NCBI GenBank assembly: GCA_030248195.1 | Contig: JASAND010015711.1 | Location: forward strand, 52,987-116,986 | Origin: Trissonchulus latispiculum | Lineage: Eukaryota > Nematoda > Enoplea > Enoplida > Ironidae | Reading direction: 5' to 3' | DNA: 64,000 bases | In this document: positions 12,068-23,700 of the stretch, in pieces | How positions within the stretch are numbered: the stretch's first letter is position 1 | Layout of the letters: each line of letters starts with the position of its first letter | Made by a program: the position numbers and the translations under genes | The notes under the pieces: model-generated | The model's database searches: none | What the model was told of the DNA's origin: nothing | Seen by the model: the letters and a program-made list of their open reading frames with translations, nothing else

Positions 12068-15000
12068 ATGGAACAAATGGACTTTCGTGATTCTCTGAAA
12101 GACTCTCCTCGATTCAGGTATATATATATATATATACGTATATATATACGTATATACACTCACACTGTTAATCTGGCATTTGTGCCCTGATCTTTTTTTT
12201 GCCTTCGGAAGGAAAATGTTTTGTGGCCGGCCATAGTTTCCTCGGAAGGTTTGGCTGGATCTGGGTGGGGTAAACCTGGAAACTTTGCTGGTCGATTCCT
12301 GAAATGTAGATTGAGTAGCGTATATATACGTTAATTGCCATTTCTGCGTAAACGTTTCGTTTCGATGGCGAAAAAATTAAACTTTTTTAGTCCTTCAGTC
12401 ACTGTTGTTATATATGTAGAGGTCGGGGGAAAAAACCAACCCGCAAGTGGTGGGGAAAAAACCAACCCCCCGTTTGGGCGATGGGGATGAGCTAGCGGGC
12501 TCATGAAATTTGAGCAAAATCGGACCACATTTGAACATTTTTTGACATTTTGAAAATTTTGGCATTTTCGACCCCCAAAAATTCAAAATTTGCCTATTTT
12601 TGAAGGCCTGTAGAAAATTTTCCACAGTAGTTAGATAATAACTTTTAATAGTTTCTATGAGAACAACATGTGCTCTTTCCAAAACTGTCGGTCTCGTCTT
12701 CCTGCAACGCTTGGCAAGCTGCCAGCAGAATTTGAAAAAAATGGAAAAATAAAACCAAGGGATGGGAAAAAACCAATTTTTGCTTTTGCTGCCAAACTCC
12801 GAAAAATGGTTATTAGTTGCTCAAAAGCCATTCACATATCAAGTTTAATGCGTTCTTTCACGTGAACAGCTCAAAATTGCATTTGGACTTGACAATTTTG
12901 TACTAGCCGGTAAAAACCTCATTTCGGCGGATCGACTGTTTGGCTCAGCTAAAGTGGTCAATATGTACTCTGGGACAAAGAAATATGTACGCAAAAAACA
13001 CTGAAACCACATTTTTATTTTATTTCATCGAATTTCAAAAGATTTACAAATTTTTGCATTTTAACATAGAAACTGGCAAATTTTATGAAACCTAGCCAGT
13101 TGATGCTGCAAATTTTGATGTTTGATTTTCTCACTTATAAGGAATATCGCAAAAATAACTGCAGATAAGAAGTCAGCGACGCCGATTTTACCTGTCGCAT
13201 GCATAAAATCGCTAATATGAGTTACCCTGCCAGAATATTGGGGTTCCCATCGGTTGGTTTTTCCCGCCATTGGTTTTTTACCCCGGCTAATTAACCGTTA
13301 TATAATTACTAATTAACGACAGGACCTAGAGAGGCGATTTATATACCAAAATGACAGTCTAGAGAGGGCTTGATAAGAAAACAATTTATAGCCGGATTGC
13401 TCCACGGAGTATATAGTTCTGCAGAGTCCAAAAAGTGACTACCTTGGTTTTTCCCCGACCTCTATATCGTTTTAGGATTCTTACACTGTTTTAGTTTTAA
13501 AAACGGTTTTAAACCAAAATTCGCTAAACTTGACTTCAATTGACATGATGCAATTCATGACCATTTTAACCAAAATTTAGGGTATATATTGGTTTGCTGG
13601 TCTTCCATAAAGTGCATGAGTCGTGAACGAGGGATAGTCAAAAGTTGGAGGTGGGTTTTTAATGTAAAATATACTGGGACAAGGGATGAATGGTAAACCG
13701 GTTCGGAAAATTTCAGAGGAATCCCCCACGATGAACTGCTCTTGTGGCTGAAAGTTGGAAATTGGTCATGCTTTTGTGCAGCTTTATTATTGTTTAGAAA
13801 GTGTTTGGCCCAGCACATGAACCACATTGGAACACTGGAATCGAAAATTCATAACGTAAGAATATAAGCAAATTCGACGACAAAGACAGGTGTAAACAGG
13901 CGTTGTGATTTAAACTGATATCCGGTATTAGGCAGACCTTTCTAAACTGTGATTTCTTGTGGTACTATAAAAGAAAGGAAGGCATTTGTAGGCAAGCATT
14001 ATATATATATATACTACATAATACATTTCAATAGAGTGACTATAACTGGATATCTGGAACAGAATTTAGATGCATAGCTGGCTTTTTCCTTGGCAAAAGT
14101 TTCTGGGGGGAGTCTGGGAGGCGCCCCCCCGATCTTAAGGGGCGAGGCACTGATTTCCGGGGGAAAGCGAAAATGTTTTCGAAAAATAGCTGAGCTATAA
14201 ATTAAATTTTAACCTAAATTTAAGTTTAAAATAGCTAACAAATGCTAACCAAGGCGTAAAAATCATGCGAAGCGGGAAAAGTTTTAGAATTATCCTCAAA
14301 CCCCTGTTTATCCGGGCGCTTTTGGGTTCTAGGGCAGGCTCGAATTCTAGGGGGGGGCTAGGCCAAAATCTTCCTAGCCGTGGTGAGGCTATGTAGCTTC
14401 TCATAGTAGATGCCGTAGTAGGATATAACCCCATCATTCATGAGGTATATACTGGCAAGTTTTTTAAGTTCACGTATTACTCAAATGCAAAGGTTTTGTT
14501 TAGCACTTTTGGTGTTCTCTGTATAAATAACTACTTGCATACCTATATACTGAGTTTATACACAGCTTCTAGCTACGTGTCTTTATTTAGGTAATGGGAT
14601 TATGTGACAGCATGATTAAAGCCGGTGAAAATTTTGCCGCTCAGTTTGAGTAAGTAGAGTTAGTTAACGTGTGTGAGTAGAACAGTTATTGTTCAGTATA
14701 GCCGGGACAACCAGATATAAAAGGAAAGTACAGCTTCTGTTAGTAGAGTACTCTAAAAAGAACAGTAATCTAAAGTACAGTAATCTAAAGAGAAGGAAAA
14801 TTTACTCATAGTTTCAATTTCTAGGAATCTCTTGACTGGAGTAATGGATCTGAGTGAGACATCGTTTGGATCTGATCCTCCAGTTAAGGAAAGCTTTGCT
14901 AGCTTCGTCTGTCTGTTCAGGGAAATTTTGAAGTACAAAAAGGTATGAACAGTTAGAGAAATGAAAATCAAACGTGGACACCCAAAGTCAGACCAACCTT

Positions 15001-18000
15001 AATCACGTAAGATGCCCCCGGTGGAGCATCGAAACCGGTTACGTGATTAAGGTTGGTCTGACTTTGGGTGTCCACGTTTGATTTTCATTTCTCTAACTGA
15101 TATCATCGTATCCTCCGGGATCCGTGGACTTGTGGCTGTTTTGACTGTATCTGTCCTAAAAAGGTATGAACAGGTATCCGTGAAGAAGTATTGAAGTATG
15201 AAATAGCATGTGGAAGCCGAAACTGTTTAGGATAACAGCTGTGGGCAGTGATCAGCATATTCATAGACCCCCCTAGACTAGAGTAACCCGTAAACGTATG
15301 ATTCAAACCTGAGATGGCCGAAAATCGGCAAAAATGTGACACCCCTTCTTATGTTAAGCTTTTTAATCATCGTTTGTCTTTCTCTCTCCATAGGGTGTGC
15401 CAAAAATTGCGTTCTTCGCGGTCCCAATTCGCTCAGAGGAGGTGGGAGGAGTAGCGGTAAAGGTACTTAGTGCCCGAAACAGTAATTTCAAAGAATTGAA
15501 AATACACAGCTCTTTTTGAATTTCCACCCCCGTTTAGGCAGGCCCGTACCCAGGATTTTGAAAAGGGTGTTTCAACGTAACATGCAACAGGGGGTCTGGG
15601 GGGCGGAGCCCCCAGAACTTGAAAATTTTTAATGTTTGCCCAAAAATAGTGCAGTGGACTTTAATTTCTTGCAAAAAGTAAATTATCGCGCGAAGGCGCG
15701 AAAAGTTTTTAAAAATAGCTGCTTTTGCAATAAAAATAGCAAAAATTTCTATTTTGTCATCCCAAAAGGGGGGGTCTAGAGTGACCCCTTGAATCCTCCC
15801 TAGGTGCGGCCTTGCGTTTAGGGTATTTTTATGGAATTTTTCGTGGGGTGGCTCCCACCGGGCCGGGGGAATTTTTGGGTGAGGGGGATTTTTTGCAAAA
15901 TGAGCCATAATTGGTATTTGTGGCGTATTTTGCACGTAGAGACACAAAAAGTTTTCAAGAATGCCGGGATTTAAGCTAAAAATAGCTATTTCTACGAATA
16001 AATCTTCGGCAAAGCCGGAAAATGTTTGTAAATTTACCGATTTGGCAAAAATTTGGGAAGGCAAAATCCCGGGAGGAGGAGAAGGCATTTTCTCGATAAT
16101 TGTATTAGACCGTACTGTTATTAATATTGAAGAAGTGTGTATGATTTAATTTGGTCTTATATGGCTGAATTTGTTTTGCTTCGCCAAATAATTGCTATCG
16201 ATATATTGACCATTGCTGTTGAGTCATATATATATGGTTCAGTTTGTTATTTTAGGCCCTGATTGAGCAAGCTCGCTGGACCATTGTAAAGAACTTAAAT
16301 GAATTTGTGAAGGGGTATTATAGGGTAGCGCGAAAGCGCTCCCCTATAATATGGGTGTCAAAGGCGCTGCGCGGCCCTTAGAGACCCGTTCGAGCACCGT
16401 GCCAGCTAAATACTCAACGAAACTAGACAAATGAAATTTGGTATCGTTGGAATCAGCACGATGTATATACAAGTCGCAAAAAAGTTATGGTAAAATGGTA
16501 AAAATTTCCAACTTTGATAATTTTTGCTTCCGTACAGGTTAGGTCCGTTTGTTTTTTCCGTGTAAGTCACGCTCGGAAAAGTGCAACTTTCTAACTTAAT
16601 GATAGAACGATCTGGGCATTTACAGCAGGTGAGGTTTGATTTTTCTGAACGTATATACTCCGAAAGTGAACCTTTTTGATAATTTATCTTGGCCCATCCC
16701 GGCATGCCACCTGGCCGGCCGGCCAAATGTGGCCTCGCGGCTATTTTGGCCAAAAAGGACAATTTTGTGTCAGGGTTGCAGAGCCCGGGGAACAAAGTAG
16801 AGTCAAGCGGATTGTTGCATAAAAAACTTTGGGTTGTGTACCATGGATTGAATAGCGAGGGCGATTTTCGATATCTGGCCGGGATCGTTCAGGCGGCGGG
16901 CTCAAAGTTGGTCCGGCCAAATAGCCATTAGTCCCAACTCCACAGAAAATAGTCAAAATAGGCATAAATATATACGCTGTTTTGGGTCATTTAGTGTGAC
17001 GCATATAAGGGTTATCGGGGCAGCTGAACACGATGAGCATAGTCGTAGCTCGGTGCGGTGCTGCTATCGTGCAGCATTGTTATGCTACAACGATAGAACT
17101 CTGGTTGTGGAATTACTGTAAACCAAACGGCAAAATGTATTAAATGGGGTGCGTAGATACATGGCAAACTATCGTCGCTACATTAACACTATAGTTTGCA
17201 TCTGGAACTTTTCAAGCTTCAATTTTTAGTATAGGTTTACTGGGAACCTTAAAAATGAAATAGACAAGAATGAAAAATGCAATATGGGTGACTAGGTTTT
17301 ACGCGGACAGAGGACTAGGTTTTAAAACCTTAATATGGGAGGGACAGGTTGTAAATGACACAGAGAACTAGGTTAAAAGCGCACTAATATGGAGCAGCTT
17401 CGCTGACCAACCCATATTCGCGAAAGCTGCCGAGACAGTTGCTATCGGCAGTTCTTCAGAAAACTTTACAATTTATCACTATTTTCCATAATTCCTCTCC
17501 TCATACAGAATTTATTCGCACAGTCCAGTCCGGACAATATTGGCGAAAAAGTATGAAATTGTTCAGGAAAAAGTTTTGGGAGTGGCTTTTCGCCAATTCT
17601 GTTTGGACTTTACTTCAATTTTGGCGAAAATCGCCATTAGTTGGCGATATTTCTCTAATTTTTACAATTTCTCTAACGGTCACTCCACTCTTTTCGTGAA
17701 ATGTACCGTATAACTTGCAGTTCGGGTGCAATTCCAAAAAATATTTTGGCATTCTTAGTGTCGCTGTGTAACGATCTGTATTGAGCTACTGTTGCTGTGG
17801 CGGGAATTTGTTTTTGACCCTATTTTCTTCAATCGGTTGGTTAATGACTACTGATTAGATCATTCAAATTCTATTAAACTATTTGTATGTTTGTGTTCGA
17901 ACGACACCGGATAAGTCTAACCTAACCTAATCTTCGTTTAAGGGAGCTTTTCAAAACAAAGGAAAGCAAGTTTCACTTTGAGAAAGTGAGCAACAGTTTG

Positions 18001-20721
18001 GACGAGGCCCTTCATCGAAATTCTGGCATGAATAAGCATAAGTATCAGGAGGCTCAGGAAGCCAGGAATGAGCTGACGGCTGTTGGTACATGCTTTGCTC
18101 ACACTACGCTGGATTATATCTATCAGGTTGGTTAGATGTGCCTTATCTCTGTACTGCTGTAAAATGGTGCTGCAGTGAACGTGTTGTATTGTACGCAGAA
18201 TGAACTTAGACAGATCGATAGTTGCAAGTTATATTCAAGCGTTAGTATTAATGTATTACTCCGCAAATGTTTTAATGGTTAGCAAATATTATCTTTTTTT
18301 GCAGATAAACCTTGTTCACGCCAGAAAGCGTCATGAGTTGTTGGACCCTGTAAGTTAAAACTACTATCAAGCTACTGTTACAACTGCAATCTATATGTAG
18401 TCCATTGTTAACATTTCAACGTATGATGTTTCGTTTTGTTTTGACTTCTGCCACGAAGGTCAAAAACATATGAATCTGCATAGAATCTCATTCTGTTAAG
18501 CTAAATGATAAATTTCATGAAATATTTTATTTTTTGTTTATACTAAGCGAAATAGTAGATTAGAAAATTTTAAAGTTGTGTACAGAAGTATATAGTTGAG
18601 TTTGCTGAAATCCTTTACTGCAATGATCATTTTTAAAGGGGGCATGCATCCCACACATTACATCGTGCTAGATAGAAAACGTATAATCCTAGTTATACCA
18701 TTTATGTTAAAGGGGGGGGAACTACGAATTTCACTAAAAGTTCGATGTTGGAAAAGCTAGCTAGTCTTTTGCCACATAATAGTATTAGGTTTAGTGCAAA
18801 ATAGTTGAAAGTTTGAAAGAATTAATTCCATACAGCGTAGCGTCCTGTGGAGCCATCAAAAGTTGGTGTTATCGGTCCAAAACTCGACATGACACGTACA
18901 CAAATTTCGCCTCGCCCTGATCGCTATGGACAAGGTACGGTACCCAAATTTTCCGGAAATAGTTCTGACATATAGTGCTTTGATATCGTATAAAATAGTC
19001 TCTAGACCATTGTATTATTTTCTGTGCGATACAATAAAAGTGCGAAAAAGTTGGGTGTTGCAGGTCTGGTGGAGATTAACTAACGTCTAATGAGCTGTGG
19101 TTTACCAAATGAACCCAACTTTGCTCCAATTAATACTCCAAGTATCTGTCTTAACTTATGTAAAAATGACTTGATTTCGTTATTCCCTGCGTTCGCAGTG
19201 CTAGATTAGATTATCGATATTGTCGCTGTTATTTGGTGCCATTTCGAAGATGTTAGCCAATTACTCCAAATTACTATGGCAGAATCGGTTGAAACTTTGC
19301 GCATTACACGCCAGTGGGTGTACCAAGATGTGCAGAAAGCTAGGTCGCTAAACCTCGCTTCAATGTTTAGAAATGCTAGATTGATTTCTCGAAGTATGGA
19401 TGGCCATAGCTCCAAAAAGCTCTAAGACTGTTGTAAGGGTATACTGAACGAAGGAAGCGTCATATCGAAAAACGGATTTCATATTCGGATTCAGCAGGTC
19501 AAATAACCCCTATAAGCATAGGATAACGTGGGGGGGGGAATGGGGGGGGGTGCAGACCCCCCCCCCCAGACCGACAAAAAACGGGTAGACCCCCTCAGCG
19601 AAAAGGAAAAAGGGGCAGACCCTCACGTCCAGAAGGGCAAAAAGGGTAGACCCTTCAGCGATTTTCACTGAAAATTTGTAATTTTTTAGCAAATTTTAGC
19701 GATTTTTTAAAAAAATTTCTGAAAAATCGCTAAAAATTGCCATTTTTTGCTAAGTTTTGGTCAAAAACCTTAAAAAGTCGGAATTTTTGCTAATTTCGGA
19801 GCAGACCCCCTTGCAATTTTGGATTTTATCAGGGGTAGACCCCTCCCCGAGGTCGGGGTAGACCCCCCCAGAATCGGACCCCGTGTTAATGTATGCCTAT
19901 AAGCACCTTTTCGGGAAAATCGGAGACAAAAAAGTTTTTGGCGCCATTTTTACTGCGCTTAGATAGCTATTCAGGTCTAAAAATATATGTCATTTCTTAA
20001 CAAAAAGATTGCTAGCACACGAACCAGAAAATCAAAGCCCTCGAAACTCACAGACAGTCTGCCCCTATTAGAGCCTAATATTTGGTAAAAAGCTGGGGTA
20101 GGCTAGGGGCTGTCAATTTTATTGATCGAAAACGGCGCACGGTCTCATCGTAGCTTTTTGGCAAATTTCAAAATTTGAACTGTTATAGCTGAAGAAGGAA
20201 GCAATGCTCGAAAGCCGAAATACTTTTAATATTTAGCACTAGTAACAATTAACATTTATGGTTGAAAGTTTCAGAATTGGTCAAACCGTTAATCCACCAG
20301 AGCTAAAAAATCGTTTTTGGAAAATCCCATTTTTCGCACCAAAATTTGTACTTTGGCGTCCTGCCAAAAACGGTGTATATGAGATATATTGTTGCCCACC
20401 CTAAACTTTTTTACTTTGATATGTTGGCTTGTCTTTGAAAAGTGACTCTCTTTGACGATGTCGTTCCAACCCGTTCGTTGCCCCCCCCCTTAATATCGAG
20501 GATTGGAATTTTATTATTATTCACATTCAATACTTTGTTGTTTCCATTTTCAGCTGAATTCCTTTGCCAAAGCATATCAGACATTCTTTCAGCACGGTGC
20601 CAGAATTTATGAATCTTGGATACCTGAAAAAACTAAGATCGAAGAGAGACTTTCTCATCTGAAAGAAGAGGGAGAGCGGGCGGAGCGAAAAATGCGGGAT
20701 CGACATGAGCTGGTGCCCAAG
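12068..20721 (+). CDS. ACAP: ACAP exons 1-8: BAR domain (residues 1 to about 247)
   Basis: Exons 1-8 encode the three-helix BAR module that dimerises and senses membrane curvature. Recognisable stretches are SLKDSPRF (exon 1), LESKIHNVMGLCDSMIKAG (exons 2-3), NLNEFVKG (exon 5), the charged helix with QEAQEARNEL and FAHTTLDYI (exon 6), NLVHARKRHELLDP (exon 7) and SFAKAYQTFFQHG (exon 8). Each aligns without gaps to the family pattern as I recall it. Exons 4 and 5 join directly, with no exon missing. Exon 2 is only 58 bp and was found by its phase and its fit between exons 1 and 3. Confidence 0.9.
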
Positions 20722-23700
20722 GTTGACACTAAATGCTACTAAAATAATTTTAATAACTCATTCGAGAGTGTTTATTTCGTCGTGATTAGTGGTGTGACAT
20801 GTTGCGATAACGTATTATGCTGCCTGTATTACTAACTTCAAAGTATTCTTCTCCAAAAACTGTATTTCTATGTTTAACCTGGCTTTTAACTTTATTTTTC
20901 ATTTTGGATAGTATATATTGTGTGATTATTGTTCAGGGTTGAAAAGAAATGCATGGTTCGTTCGTACTTTTTGTCAAAAATGTATGTATTTTTCTAGGAA
21001 ATTTTTCAACACCCCCCTGGCATGTCAGTGGATCCAGACGTCGTTATGGAAGGATACTTGTATAAGAGAGCTCTGAAAGCTTTCAAAACATTTAAAAGGT
21101 TTAAATCAGGTTTAGACGTTTTAGCATTTTATTTTTAAATTCTAACATTTTAAAAATTAAAGTTAATGCAGTGGTCAACTAAAAATATTTTAGTTTTAAC
21201 GGAACATTAGAAGTCTACACAGTATCACTAACTTTGTCTGCAAGGTGTACAACTGAACTTCGATTAGGTTTGCTTGTTATTAGCTCTCATTATTGTTTTC
21301 CATACCTCATTGACGTTTGTATGTATTTTCCGGGAACTGCATTTAATCAATGCAGTGTTCATTTAGACGCTGGTTTGAGATACGGAACAATCAACTCTGT
21401 TACAGTAAACGTGACAGTGGGGGCCCTTCGAGCAGTGCTGGTGGGGACGCCACGGATGATCTCAACGATTGGACCGAGGAATTTTCCATTCTAGTACCTG
21501 ATTTGAGGGTTTGCTTGGTTCGTCCGGCCCTCAGCAATGTTGACAGACAGTATTGCTTTGAGCTGGTCACTCCACACAAGTACGTATGTCGTCTGATAAT
21601 GAAATTTCTATTTGTTTTTCTGAGCATTTCAACTGTGAAAAAATTGTTTTGTATTGTGCCCAAAGTTTACGATTTATATTAATGCGTTTACAACGATAAA
21701 TCTTGTGAAAGCAATGTAAATAGCGTTTGTGATGAAACTTCTTCCGAGGCGAAAATTCGTAGTTTTATGAATACATTGTCGGATACTACGTAGCGTGGAT
21801 ACGGGGGGCCGCCCTCCCCGAAATAATGGCTTTGCCCCCCTGAAAAAAATTGGCAAAAGAAAAATTTTACGCCCGCGCGGAGCGCCGGCGTTTGACTTTA
21901 TTATAAACATACACAAATTGTACATTAATGCTTCAAATTAGCTCAATATTGATGCATTTTTTATACCATTAAAAAATTTTCGCGCCCACGGCACGAATTT
22001 TGTCTATATATTTAGACTATCTAAATTTTATTTATGTAGGGGCGCGATAGCGCCCCTACATAATATGGGTATAAAGGCGTCTGCGCGGCCCCCTGGAGAC
22101 AGTGTTGGCCTGGTGCCAGCTAATTAGAGCCCGGGAGGGGTAAAAATGTTACCATCGTAAAGTACTCGAGCAGTACTACAAGTACCACCATACTTTTGGT
22201 TAAAATTCCGAACTTCGAAATTTTGCACTAGGCGGGAGTTACCGTGCGTTTGTTTTTTTTTCTCGGTTAATAACGCTTTTCGGAAGTGCTTATGTCAGCG
22301 CAGTGTTGGAACGATATGGGCATTTTGGTCCTATACTACTATTATATGTTGGTAGGCAGGGTCCTCCCATGCAACCTTTTTTTGGTCATTTTGGCACCTG
22401 GCCAATTTTGGCTCTGTGCCAAGGCCCCGAAATCGGACTTTCGCTATTTTGGCACTTCGGTTGTGATCGACTTTTTTTCACAGGTTAGCAGCTAGATCGG
22501 TTTGGTTTGTTTTATTTGAATATTTCGGACTATGCGCGGAATGTAACGAGGGGGATTTTTTAATTTCGCTCTGGAGCTTTCAGGAGATGGGCCCAAACTT
22601 TGCATTTTTTCACCTGTTTTGGCGAAAAGTTTCTAAGTCCCACTTTTACTAGAAATGGCCTAAAAGTCACTAAAAATGGCGTTTTTCGGCCTTGGGGTGG
22701 TACCCATATATAGTAAATCGGGGTCGTTGAAAACGATGAGCATACTGCTGAGGTCGGTGGATGTGACCCCTGACCTACAGCGCCCACCCACAGTGGGTCC
22801 GGTGTGGGTCAAAAATGAAAGTCTTCAAAGGTGGTCAAGTTTGGTATCAAATGAAAGCCCTTGGCGAGGCGATCAACTTTTGTCATTATGCCACCCACAA
22901 GAAGTGGCCCTACCGACCTGTGGGTGGGTGCCCCACCCACTGTGGGTCCGGTGTGGGTCAAAAATGAAAGTCTTCAAAAGTGGTCAAGTTTGGTATCAAA
23001 TGAAAGCCCTTGGCGAGGCGATCAACTTTTGTCATTATGCCACCCACAAAAAGTGGCCCCACCGACCTGTGGGTGGGTGCCCCACCCACTGTTGGTCCGG
23101 TGTGGGTCAAAAATAAAAGTCTTCAAAAGTGGTCAAGTTTGGTATCAAATGAAAGCCCTTGGCGAGGCGATCAACTTTTGTCATTATGCCACCCACAAAA
23201 AGTGGCCCCACCGACCTGTGGGTGGGTGCCCCACCCACTGTGGGTTCGGTGTGGGTCAAAAATGAAAGTCTTCAAAACTGGTCAAGTTTGGTGTCAAATG
23301 AAAGCCCTTGGCGAGGCGATCAGCTTTTGTCATTATGCCACCCACAAAAAGTGGCCCCACCGACCTGTGGGTGGGTGCCCCACCCACAGTGGGTCCGGTG
23401 TGGGTCAAAATTAAAGTCTTCAAATGTGGTCATGTTTGGTATCAAATGAAAGCACATTTGTTCACATTTGACCTGCGTATTGCATTGTTCAAGCTCCTTA
23501 CCTGCGTTAGCTCACTGCTGGAAAGGGAGCCTTTAAAATGAAAGAAGGACAAGTAATAAAAATGCTCCTCCGGAGCATGAAAAAGTAATATGGGTAGTGG
23601 TGAGGTTGTAAAATCAAGAGAGGACTAGTCTTAAAAGTGCTTAATATGGGGCTAGGTTCAAAAAAAGAAGAGGACTAGGTTGTGGGCGAATTAATATGGG

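Noticed and set aside
15394..15520. Open stretch after a good TTTCTCTCTCCATAG acceptor in ACAP intron 4
   Set aside because: Exons 4 and 5 join with correct phase and align to the BAR family without a gap, so no exon is missing; its translation does not resemble the family.
22776..23440. CRISPR-like repeat array
   Set aside because: The 149-bp units are contiguous without unique spacers, in an animal intron.
22676..23541. Overlapping frames of 77-146 codons with repeated tryptophan-rich text
   Set aside because: They are frames of the 149-bp minisatellite and shift with every unit.
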